Positions 11,032-22,400 of a DNA stretch of 64,000 bases are shown piece after piece (within the stretch, counting starts at the first letter, position 1; every line of letters begins with the position of its first letter). This stretch comes from Mesotaenium endlicherianum. Taxonomy: Eukaryota; Streptophyta; Zygnematophyceae; Zygnematales; Mesotaeniaceae. The stretch lies in NCBI GenBank assembly GCA_009602735.1, contig WELA01009367.1, forward strand, positions 52,641 to 116,640, in the 5' to 3' direction. The translations under genes and the position numbers were made by a program. The notes below the pieces were generated by a model. It was given only the letters and a program-made list of their open reading frames with translations, had not been told where the DNA came from and searched no databases.

Positions 11032-12312
11032 ATGGCCGATCCTCAAGACCAACAGCAAGCTTTCGAAGGAAGCCCTTCCTCTCCAAGACACCCTCCTCCA
11101 GCGCCGATGGGAGAGCCCACTCAAGAAAATCTGCAACAACAAGAAGCACCACAAGGAGGAGCACACCCTCCTCCAGCGTCGATGGGAGAGCCTACTCAAG
11201 GAAATCTGCAACAATAAGAAGCACCACAAGGAGGAGCACCGTCAAATCCCGTGGCAGCCGCTATAGCGAAGTTAACCCCACCACAAGGAGTTCTCGCAAA
11301 TGAGTGGGCAGCCTTCCTAATGACCGTCCACAACCAAGTGGGCTTGGCCACCTATGAAGCAACCATGCGAGCGTCAAGAGAAGCTATGGCTGCCATGGTT
11401 GCCCCTATTGCGAGCCATGCTCAAAATCCAGCCCCGGCTCAAGCGCCTCCACAAGAGCCAACGAGAGCAAGGAAACTCATCAAGCCCGGCAAACCCGACA
11501 CTTTCAACCCCGGGAAAGGTGCCAACCTGAATTTATGGCTCTACCAAGTGGAGACGTACCTCGCGTTCCTTGAAGTACCCGAGGAGGACTACGTTCCCTT
11601 TGCCGTTACCTTACTTAGAGGAGCAGCAACATCATGGTGGCGTAACTATCAAGCGGCTATATATCAAGCTATGGCGCACCCCATGCTCGGCCAAGAGCCC
11701 CCACCATCATATGCAAGATGGGCAGATTTTCGTGAGGCCCTCAAGAAGCAATTCATGCCCATCAATGCGGAGAAGATTGCCCGAGGAAAGCTCCACCATC
11801 TCAAGCAAACGACGTCCGTTCAAGAGTATACATCCAGATTTCACGCCCTCACTCTTGAGATCCCCAACATGTCTCTCGAGGAGAAGATTGACCGCTACAT
11901 CTTTGGCCTCAAACCCAAGGTGGCAAAGGAAGTGGAATTACGCGACTTGACGGACTTCTCAAAGATCATTGAAGTGGCCCAAAAGGTGGATACCTTGGAT
12001 TTCAAGCACTCCGTGCCTTCATCTTCACGGGTACCGACGACGCGGGTGTACGCAGCCCCTTCCACATCCGAATCTGGACCCACACCCATGGAAATCGGAG
12101 TTATTAAAAGGGACCCCGCGGCTGCCCGGAAGAGTGGAAGACCCTCCAATGACACTTATGATGCAAGAAACCAGCAAGGAGTGAAAGCAAGACTCTCCCC
12201 GGCTGAAAAAGAAGCTCTCATGACGGCTGGACTATGCTTTTATTGCAAGGAAAAGGGCCATCGTGCACTTTCATGCCCCAAAAAGTTGTCAAAAAACGGA
12301 CAGCGCCGGTAG
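11032..12312 (+). mobile_element. gag region of the plus-strand Ty3 element (fossil part)
   Basis: Capsid-like Ty3 gag: a Q/P-rich start, then NLWLYQVETYLAFL, RGAATSWWRNYQ, the retrotransposon-gag pattern FREALKKQFMP...LHHLKQTTSVQEYTSRF, and a CCHC zinc knuckle ([14 protein letters not shown]) near the end. The end overlaps the start of the pol frame. Confidence 0.85.
11091..11240 (+). repeat. 75-bp tandem duplication in the gag leader
   Basis: Two copies of a 75-bp unit starting at 11,091 and 11,166 (both begin ccctcctcca and contain gatgggagagcc and gcaccacaaggagg). They encode a repeated P/G/E/Q-rich segment at the start of gag. Confidence 0.8.
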
Positions 12313-15300
12313 GCCAGGAGCCTACCACCCCAAGACCCACTTCACGAGAAGGCAACACGCCAAGTGAGGTGGAGACCCCCGTTGAAGACGACGTTCCAGC
12401 CCCAATGAGTTTGAGAGGTTACCTTGGAGGAGAGAAGGTCCACATCTTGGTGGATAGCGGAGCTCAAGGCAACTTCATTGCTGCAGATTTTGCCACCAAG
12501 CACGGTATTACTATGCGAACTCTTGACCACGACGAGGAGATTATGATGCCCGATGGATTCTCCTATACTACCCCTTCCAAGAAGACGTACCCCTTGGCAC
12601 TCTCTATCAAGTCCTTCAAGGATAGAGTAGTGTTCTCCCCCATGCAATTGGGCAAGTACGACGTCATCCTAGGGACGCCTTGGTTGACCAAGCACAACCC
12701 CCAAGTTGATTGGAGGACCGGTACTATCAAGATCAAGAATGACATCACTTCAAGAATCTGTATTTTGCGCGCAATCCAGAATATCCAGACCCAAGACATC
12801 CAGAAGCCGGCACACGAGATACTATTGTCCGCCCTCCAACTCAAGAGACTTGTGAGGAAGGGACACGAGCTTCTTTTGGCCTTGATCACGCCAAAAGACA
12901 TCAAGAAAGACATCGAGAGTCAAGAAGGCAGCCCCGTTCCCAAGGAGATACAAGAAGTCTTAGAGGACTACAAAGAAGTGTTCTCCCCGGAATTGCCCAA
13001 GGGCCTACCCCCCAAAAGATTCGTAGACCACAAGATAGAGTTGGAGCCCGGAAGCAAGCCCATCTCTCGGCCTACGTTCAAAATGTCATACACGGAGCTA
13101 GACGAAGTCAAGAAGCAAATCAAGGAGCTACTGGAGCATGGCTTCATTCGACCTAGCAAGTCGCCATTTGGAGCCCCGGTGCTATTTGTCAAGAAGAAAG
13201 ATGGTACCTTGAGGATGTGTGTGGACTATCGCGCCCTCAACAAGATCACCATCAAGAATCGATACCCGCTGCCGCGCATGGATGAGCTCATGGACCGGCT
13301 GGTTGGAGCCAAGTACTTCACGAAGATTGACTTACGGAGCGGCTACCACCAGATTCGCATCGCAGAACCGGACATAGAGAAGACGGCATTCAGGACAAGA
13401 TATGGACATTTTGAGTTCATGGTCCTGCCATTTGGACTCACCAACGCGCCAGCAACTTTCATGACTATGATGAACACCATATTTCAGCCCATGTTGGACA
13501 GATTTGTGGTGGTATTCATCGATGACATCCTTATCTACAGCAAGACCCTTGAAGAGCATGCGAGACACTTGAAAGAAGTCCTTGAAGTATTGAAGCAAAA
13601 CAAGCTATTTGCGAAGGAGTCAAAGTGCGAGTTTGCCAAACAAGAAGTGGAGTTCCTAGGTCTCCACGTGACTGCTGATGGCATCAAGATGGACCCCAAG
13701 AAGACCACGGTGGTGGAGGAATGGCCAACCCCCACGACCAAGAAAGAACTCCAGTCATTCTTGGGATTTGCCAATTGGTACAGAAAATTCATCCAAGGCT
13801 TCTCGCATATAGCAGCCCCCCTGACAGATCTACTCATGAAGGACAGGCTATATACATGGACCGAGAAAGAGGAAGAGGCATTTCAAGAGTTAAAGCGAAG
13901 ATTGACCACATCCCCGGTGCTCACACTCCCAAGTCCAAACCCAGATTGGCCCTTCCACGTCATCACGGATGCATCTTCCTATGCAATAGGAATAATCCTG
14001 CTTCAAGACCAAGGCAAGAGACTGCAGCCCATTGCCTACGAGTCAAGAAAGCTAAATCCCGCCGAGCAAAATTATACAACCACGGAGCGAGAGGCATGGG
14101 CAATTGTACATGCCTTGAAGGTTTGGCGCTGCTACGTTGAAGGACGCAAGGTACTGGTCACCACGAACCACGAGGCGTTAAAGCACCTCCAGACGCAGCC
14201 GTATCTCTCAAGGAGACAAGCAAGATGGAGCGGATACTTGCAACAATACAACATCACGATTCAGTACCAGCCCGGCAAGACAAACCCGGCTGACCCCCTC
14301 TCAAGACTGCAATTAAATGCAGTGATGGTATCCCTGAAGACAGATCTGGAAGCTCGATTTTCAGCCGCCTATGGAAAAGACCCTTACTACAAAAACGGAG
14401 AAGCAGCCTTGGACCCATACAAGAAGCAAGAAGGCAATTATTGGGTGAGGCAAGATACGGGCCAGAGATGTGTTCCTAATGACTTAGACCTCCGGCTCTT
14501 GCTTCTACGAGAAGCACACGACAACCCTCTTGGAGGACACTTTGGAATCCTAAGGACCACGGGCGTTCTAGCTAGGACTTATTGTTGGCCAGGCATGTCT
14601 AAGCAAGTCAAGGAGTACTGCAGGAGCTGTGACACATGCCAAAGAATCAAGCCATCATCGCAAAAGGCGGGAGGACTCCTCCAACCACTACCAATCCCCG
14701 AAAGACAATGGACGGACATCTCAATGGACCTTATCGTGGACCTGCCCGTGACACCTTGAGGCCATAATGCAATACTCACGGTGGTGGACAGACTTACCAA
14801 GATGGCTCATTTTATTCCCACGACAACTAAGGCTACAGCACCACAACTTGCAAGACTTATCTTTGACAACATCTTCCGACTCCATGGGCTACCATTAAGA
14901 CTTTTGTCAGATAGAGATCCAAGATTCACAAGCCATTTCTGGAAAAATCTCTTCAAGAACTTGGGTACATCGCTGGATATGTCTATTGCCTACCACCCAC
15001 AATCAGATGGGCAAACCGAGCGTATGAATTGTACCCTAAAGACCTCTCTAAAGGCCTACGTGTCTACCCTCGAGCAAGACTGGGACATGTACTTGACCCC
15101 CCTCGAGTTTGCCTACAACAACACTACGCAGGCCTCTACCCAAGAGTCCCCATTCTTCCTCAACTATGGCTTCCATCCGACCACGCCACTGAGCTTCACG
15201 GCTGGCCATGATGAAGTACCTGCAGCCACAGATTTTATGGAGACATTAGAAGCAGCCCTTACAGCAGCGAAGAAAGCTCTACAACACGCGCAAGATGCTC

Positions 15301-15899
15301 AAGCAAGAGTGGCGAACAGATCCAGAAGAGAAATTACGTACAGAGTGGGTGACAACGTGTTACTATCATCCAAGAATATTTCCCTGAACAACAGGCCTGC
15401 CGGCAGCAAGTTCTCTCCCAAGTATTTGGGACCCTTCAAGATTATCCAGCAAGTCAACCCCGTTGCTTTCAAGCTAGAACTTCCCCAGACTATGCACATC
15501 GACCCCGTATTCCACGCTTCCCTCTTCAAGCCATATGTGCAACCCGACAACAAGTTCCCAGGACGTGTGACAACCCCACCAGCCCCAACAATAGTAGATG
15601 ATCATTTGGAGTACGAAGTGAAAGACATAGTGGCTATGAGAAATTTCAGGAGACAGCAGCAATACTTGACCAAGTGGAAAGGATATCCAGATTCGGAAAA
15701 TAGTTGGGTGGCGGCGCACTACCTTGACAAAGTTCATAGAAAATTGAAGCGCTTCCATGCCGCCAACCCCCATCTTGGACCAGCCCCAAGTCTCTCTACT
15801 AGAAGCCCGAAAACTTCAGGGAGGCAGCCTGCCACCATCAAGAAGCAGCAGAAGACCCCTTGGAGGCAGCCTGCAAGAACAAGAAAGAGAAAAAATTGA
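12234..15899 (+). mobile_element. pol region of the plus-strand Ty3 element (fossil part)
   Basis: Parts in order: aspartic protease ([13 protein letters not shown], ~12,440-12,700); reverse transcriptase ([17 protein letters not shown], then [13 protein letters not shown], ~13,050-13,570); RNase H ([18 protein letters not shown] ~13,950 to ~14,320); integrase with HHCC-type zinc region (~14,500-14,650) and core (VVDRLTKMAHFIP, then YHPQSDGQTER ~14,780-15,100); and a C-terminal chromodomain (YLTKWKGYPDSENSW, ~15,600-15,740). The chromodomain and the order RT-RH-IN place it in the chromovirus branch of Ty3/gypsy. Confidence 0.9.
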
Positions 15900-16665
15900 C
15901 ATTAGACACTCTTCTCTTCTCGCAGTTTCTAGACAGAAAACTAAAATTGCTACTAGTGATAGGTCTCTCCATAATAAATTCTGAAAATTTACCTGGCTGT
16001 ATTCCATGAGTAGCCGGTCATTTAGAGTCCAAGTTTGCTCAATTTGAAGCACTGGTGAGAGAGATATGATGCTCTAAGTAGAAGGGGGTCAGGCTGCTGG
16101 CATTGTTAGGGCAGAATATGCCTTCTGACATTGTGCCCTCCCCTGAACTTGGAATGCTCTGAAACTCAAGACTCTGGTAGAACATCTTACAGCGCCCAGT
16201 TTGAGACTTAGTTTGCAGAATTTGGAGAACTATAGAAGGACTTATGATTTTCAGAAGTTTCTGCACAGATTTGAAGGAGTGCCTACTCTCTCAGCTCTCA
16301 ACGACACTCCAGAAATTAGAATGCTCTCAAATTTGGTGACCCGGTAGAGTTCTTTGACGCGGTCCGTTTGGCACTCAAATTTCCAGATTTGGAGCAGTTG
16401 TGTGGACGCTATGAATTTTTGAACTTGTGGCAGATTCTGGGCCAACTTGTACAATTTTCTTTATCATTAAGGAGTAGGCTAGCCAATAAGGTCACACCAC
16501 CTACGACCTTGCCTAGTCTACCTTACATGTGTAGCACCTGACTTGGCGCCTTTGAGTAGTTCTCTTCACATGTGTGGCATCTGACTTGAAACTGTTGACT
16601 AGTTTGCTCCACATGTGTAAGACCTGACTTGACGTGCCGAGACGTCGCTTTTTCTATCGGGGGGG
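15900..16665 (+). mobile_element. 3' spacer and polypurine tract of the Ty3 element
   Basis: Non-coding spacer between pol and the 3' LTR. About 16,525-16,640 holds three imperfect copies of a unit containing cacatgtgt...acctgacttg. The G run at 16,659-16,665, directly before the LTR's TG, is the likely plus-strand priming tract. Confidence 0.65.
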
Positions 16666-17171
16666 TGATGTAGTGATTTGAGTTATTATATATTTGTTTA
16701 CATATATTTTAATGTTTTCAAATATATTTGGAGTAGTATTGTGTGGATTCAAGTGTGAATAGGTACTCTAGTGACTTGGTTCATGTCCTTTGAACCTTCT
16801 AAGGCATTTTCGAAGTTAGAGGAAAGACCTAGAAGAACTCCACGTGGCAAAAGTCAAATGTGCCATTTTTAGGTCAAAAGGACATGTGTACATTATTCTA
16901 GAAAGAGGTGGCAAGTTTTGGGATGTGTTGGGTGCCAACACATCAACATACACCTTCCTAGAAATTATTTATTTAGCAAGTATATAAACAAGAGCTAGAA
17001 CATAGAAAGACATTCCAGAATCACTCTTGTACTTGCCAAAATCCAGAAAAATATTAACTTTCAAGAAGCCATCTCTCTTTCAAGAAGCTACCACTTGTGT
17101 TCAAAGATCCTTGTCTGGAATAGATAAAGTATTATATTTCACTAAGTACTTTATCTATCTGTTTCACTACA
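16666..17171 (+). repeat. 3' LTR of the plus-strand Ty3 element
   Basis: Begins tgatgtagtg after the G run and ends ...tttcactaca, a TG...CA LTR of 506 bp, about 97% identical to the 5' LTR over the aligned part. Confidence 0.88.
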
Positions 17172-19437
17172 GAGAGACACATTTAAAAGCCCACTTTAAG
17201 GCCTAGTTTGTTGGCTTCATCGGGCCCCACATTTAGCTGTTGTGAGGAGACAATAAGTAAGAGCTGTTGTTCGAGTTAGCTGTGTGCATATGTACGATCG
17301 GACTTGTTTTTCCATATTACTAAAGAATATGTACGCACCGGTCATAACCAAACGGAAGCGTTTGATGTGGTTCAATGTGAGTGTACATTTTGTCTCGCCC
17401 TTGCGTCTCTTTTGTCTCCATAAAAACTCCTCTATATGTTAAGTAGGCCTCTCTTCGGTAAGAATGTGCGACCTTAGGATGTTTGCGTGAGCAGCCATGG
17501 CGAGACTTTGCCTCGCCCTTGGTTGCGAGCTAGCTTGTGTCGAGGGCGTGGGAAAGGTTGCTCACGGTCGTTAGATGTTTTCGTAGGATGGAAAGGGTTT
17601 GAGCGACGGGGGTGGATAGGCTACAACCATGACCGTTTGTGGTTGTAGGCAGCCATGGCCGCTTGCTGGTTAAGAGGGCGTGAGCGAGAGAGGGTGGAAA
17701 GGGGAGGAGAGGGTGGTTTTGATGGGTGGGCATGAGGGATGGTGGAAAAGGGAGGGGAGAGGTCGTTGCGCCCACGGCAAGCGTCGACAGTATTCGCGCT
17801 GTTACTTTGTCGGAGCGGCTTTTGGGGGAAAATTTGCCGATCAACCACTACCAATCGAGGATGAGGCAAGCAACAAGTTACATTGACATTGTAATAATTT
17901 GAGATATGAGCAAGCGCTCAAATTGAGGTTTGAAAAGGAGGGAATTTCAAGAGTGAAATATTATTTAAAAGTGAAATATTCACTAAGTTAGACTTTTTCA
18001 ATTTTCATCAACCTCCGAGATTTCTCAATACTTAACTACAGTAGAGCTACTCATGCAAGCGCTCTAACAACGTGCATAGTTGACCTACCCACCCCCCAAG
18101 TAAGATAGAAGAATAAGTAAGAAGTAGGAGAACAGGATTTTAGAGAGCAGTAGGAGTAGAAGCAGCTATATACAATTAGCCTAAAGAATATACAGCTCAA
18201 TTTCATTAGTATACAAAAGGATATAAGCAAGGTCACAGGAACACCAATAGGAGTAGGAATCACATGCATGGGAGACAACTTATACTAAATCACATTAGCT
18301 TACAGTAGAACAAAGTAGACTTAAAAGTAAACTAAGAGGTGTCGCGCCGCCCCTGGAACTCACCGTGCACTTGTACTGTACGCCTACAATGACTACGTAG
18401 GCCTAGGTCCTATACTATGCTACTTTCTGCATCTACTCTTTTAGTCTATATTCCTAAAATCATCATTCAAAGTTCTCTTCACTCTGAAATTCCATCCGTA
18501 TATGTAGGAGGTGTAAGTTTTTAGCCCTCGTTGACGGTAAGCCGTCCGGAGTTTTCGAAGGCAACGCCCGTCTAGACTTTGTATAATCTAGGTCTTGTAA
18601 ACTTGGCGTCGTGCACAAAAAAACAGGTTTGTTAGGGGGGTATTATCGTCCAGCTCAGTCCAGCTGCTGCACCGGAGCTGTATTTAGTCCAAGTTGGCGA
18701 CGAGAGGAAGACCTACATTAGCCTAGCGACCAGGCATGGCCATGCATGGCCCTTGCGTAAGACGAGCGACGAACCTAGTGGATAACTTCAGCCTTGAAGT
18801 CGCTGCACATTTCAAGTCGACTAAGGACAGTGGCACGGTGCTGTAGTGGACTGTGGTGGACTGTGGTGGACTGTGGCAGAGGATTCCCAGACAAGTACCA
18901 GGGCTGACCAGGGCTGTTTTCAAAGCTAGCCGAAGCCATCGATTCGCGACAAGCTGCAGGAGCCACCTGGAGCTTCAGACCACTTCAGACAACCTGCCAG
19001 TCACTTTTCATCCTCCGTGGCATGTCGGTATTACATGTGAATGGTCCGTTCCGTTATTAGTGAGGGCTCGGGATAGACTGGAGCATGGCCTGGGACAGCT
19101 TGGGGGGCTCGTTTGAACCTGTTGGGGACTGGTTGAGAAGATTTGGGAGAAACCAAACTGCTCGGAAACGTTCGACCTGCATGGATTGATTGACCTGCAT
19201 GCATGCCCGTGAAATGCCGTGAGACCTAGTGGGGGATGACCTATATCAGTCTATGCATGTGAAATTTGATGGCTACGGACTCCTACATTCCCCCTGCGAG
19301 TTTGTGATGTGAAAGTCTTCGTTGCAATATTTGAGCGGCAGAGATTGCCTTCCAATTCAGCTTCTGCATTGCTCTAGCGTTAACGAGCCTTGCAGCTTCT
19401 TGGTCGTCATCTCTTGCTACTATTGTTATTGACAGCC
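17172..19437. promoter_or_regulatory. Argonaute upstream region
   Basis: About 2.3 kb between the retroelement and the Argonaute start codon. No convincing gene is seen. Open frames at 17,530-17,886 on both strands are low-complexity. A triple 'tggactgtgg' direct repeat lies at about 18,846-18,880. The promoter and 5' UTR must be within this span. A pyrimidine-rich stretch ending in 'ttattgacag' at 19,435 would fit a 3' splice site, so a 5'-UTR intron is possible. No TATA box could be assigned. Confidence 0.45.
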
Positions 19438-22400
19438 ATGGGGAAGAAGAAGGGAGGAGGTGGTAGAGGTCAAGGAGGAGGAGGAGGAGAAGCTGGGGCG
19501 CCTGGTCCAGAACCTGCACCTGGGCAGGGTCGAGCAGCAAATCCCCGACCTCAAGCACGAGGCATTATTGGTCCAGCACCAGCGAATTTCCAGGGAGGTC
19601 CTGAGTTTCCACCTCTCGACCAAGCAGCAGGACGTGGTGGTCCTCGACAACCTTTTCCTCCTCTGGGTCAAGCAGAGGGAGGTGGAAGAGGACGCGGTCC
19701 GGGAGGCCGTGGAGGTCGCGGAGGTGCACCTGGACCTGCTCCTGGTCGGGGAGGACGAGGTGCTGGCCCCCCTGGCTTTGGACAAGGACATGGCGGAGCA
19801 GGCCAGGGGCCTAATTTGCCCATTCCCGCTGCGCAACCTGCTACGGCAGCTGCTGCACCACAGCGGTCGACTGTGGCTCCTCAAACACCTGCTTCTGGTC
19901 CAGCTTATGCTGAAAGTCAAGCTGGACCTTCAACTTCTGCTGTGCAGGCGCAGATGGGACCTGCCAGTGGCGTTCAAGGACTGAGTCAACAGGTGGCTCA
20001 GATGCAAGTGCAGAGCAGTGCACCACCAATGTCAACTTATGGGACAGACATTCCAGTCCGTCCAGATGCCGGTGGTGTCCAAGGAAAGAAGATGGTTCTT
20101 AGAGCCAACCATTTCAAGATGGCTGTTGCCCAGAGGGACTTGCGCCACTATGATGTACGTGTAACAATTTGCTTCACATGGTTTCTAATTTGGGTTGGGT
20201 TAATATGATTCATAATTGGTTCTTCAGTTGCTGGCATGTTATCGTTCTAACTTCTGTTGAGCTTCTGCAACAGCTTTCAGAAAGTGGTAAGTTGGTTTTT
20301 TGTTTTTTGTTAATACATGGTAATTCACATCCTAGCTGTTGACCATCTATTGTCAATGGACCTGTTGGCTTCTATGTATCTCAAGCTCTGATATCCCTGT
20401 CACGGTCAGCCTTATTCTTGCTTTTCATATCATATGAAGCAGCACTGACGTGATCAAGAGTCAGTCCACGGCATAGGCAGAATGTCATGTAATTTGAATT
20501 AGGTTATAGTATTCGCAATCGTGCCTTGTATAACATGCACAGGCTCTCTGCTAGCCTTGAGTGATGGCAGGCGCAAAAAAAGCCTGTGATGGTGATGCAA
20601 GTGTTGTCGCGAACCTGTTTAAAGCAGATGTAACCTCTCTGGATGTTGCAATAGTGTCAAGTCAGTATCATGGTCTGTAACGTTCATGTATTGCTGTCCT
20701 AAGTAGTAGAGGTTTTTTTGGACACCTATCGTTTCGTTTTCTGCAGATCTCCATCAAGCCGCCTGTTACTTCCAAGGCAGTTAATCGCCTCGTCATTAGT
20801 GCGCTCGTAGAGACATACAAGGAGAGCCAGTTGGGGGGGCGCCTTCTTGCATTTGACGGCGAGAAGAATGTGTATACTGCTGGGCCTCTGCCCAATGACA
20901 GAAGTACGTACAAGGTCACGCTGAAGGATGATGGTAAAAGGTATGAGAAGCAACAACCTATCATTTTTTCTTGACCTGCATCCGTGATTATAGCATGTAG
21001 CAATACAAAGACAGGACCTCAAGAAGTGCTTCTCTTATGTGTGTTTCATGCACGAGCTTGTCTGAGTGCAGGAAGGATCGGACTTTTGACGTCACTGTCA
21101 ACCTGGTGGCCGAGCATTCCGGAAGTTTTGAACAGCTGATGATGTTTGTGGAGGGCCGTGTGCGGGACATCCCTCAGCAGGTCCTGAATATGTACGACGT
21201 GGTTTTGCGTCAGATGCCCACCCTGAGGTACACTCCCAGATTGTGCTTTTTGGTGTTCTTTGGAGGACTTGTACATGTGTCTGCTTTATTTTCTCCTTGT
21301 CCTTCTCCCTTGAGGACCAAGCTTGTCAGTTTGTGCTCCTTTGCTGATGGTGACATAACTTAGAGTGACAGTTGGTAGCATCCCTTGACGCTTTGCCCTT
21401 GGTTATCGTTGGTCATGCTTGAGGTTCATCTAAGCTGCAGAGTTTTTCAAATTGGTCAGCTGTCCAGGTAGAGTAAGACTGTGTTGTGATTCCTTAAGCA
21501 GTTTGTGAGAGCGTGGCTTTGCCTCGACGGAGCAAGAAATGCAGGTGCACATGGTGTTGTTAAGCGCAGATTATCATTTTCCTGGCTTTTAAGTGGTTTC
21601 TGACATGGCAATTTTATACGCTTGATTGCTGTTGCATGTGCAGGACTTGCATTTGTCTCCTTGCTGAATCAGTTGAACATAATCACTGACAGCAGTATTC
21701 GCTTGTCGGGTTGTCGCCTTTCGATATGCTTGGTGCTCAGGTACATCCCAGTTGGTAGATCATTCTTCTCTACAGAACTTGGAAACAAGACTTTCCTTGG
21801 CTCGGGCGTGGAGGCGTACCGAGGATTTTACCAGAGTGTTCGACCCGTGAAGAACGGGTTCTCTTTGAATGTTGGTAAGTTACCTTGAGGTCCTCTTGTG
21901 ATTCTATCTTGCTTTGTGACAGAGTGAAGTCTGGTGCAAGGAATGGTATCAGAGCTGTAGGTTCATAAAGAGGGCTTGGAAGGTAAAGTACGTGGCATGC
22001 TCTTTACGTTGTTACTGGTTGGTTCTTGACTAACAGGTCCTGTTCTCATACTACATCCTAGAGCAAAGTTAATCTTATGCATATAGTATATTTGATTGGA
22101 TGATGCTGTGAATTTTTCATACAGAACATCGTGGCGACCATTCGAAGGGGTCAGCCGGTTGCAGATGGTACCCAGTCCATGGAATAGACTTTCGGGATCT
22201 TATCTTATCTTCCTCTGTGCATGTTTTGCAGACATGTCGTCAACGGCATTCATGCAGGAGGTGGACATCCTCGCATTTGTGAGCAAGAGTCTGCGGCGTA
22301 CGGATCAGACCCTGAACAAGGTGGTTCCTGACAGGGATCGTTTGATGGTAAGATTTTGCAGGGGCGCACTCTTCCTCTCTGTGTGGCGCTCTTGGGCGCA

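Larger units (their letters stand above)
10493..17171 (+). mobile_element. Ty3/gypsy chromovirus, nearly whole fossil
   Basis: An LTR retroelement with two LTRs of about 500 bp (about 10,493-10,994 and 16,666-17,171), primer-binding site, gag, pol and polypurine tract in canonical order. The LTRs differ at about 12 positions over roughly 465 aligned bases (about 2.6%), suggesting insertion within a few million years if plant-like neutral rates apply. The outer ~40 bp of the 5' LTR match poorly, and no clean target duplication was found. Gag and pol lie in different, overlapping frames, an arrangement usually served by programmed frameshifting in this family. It looks almost whole, with perhaps one or two breaks. 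Confidence 0.9.

Noticed and set aside
19426-19984. Overlapping open frames in Argonaute exon 1 (plus 19,460-19,984, E/V/L-rich; minus 19,920-19,426)
   Set aside because: Shadows of the GGN-rich coding exon. The AGO frame alone continues through 21 further exons with conserved domains.
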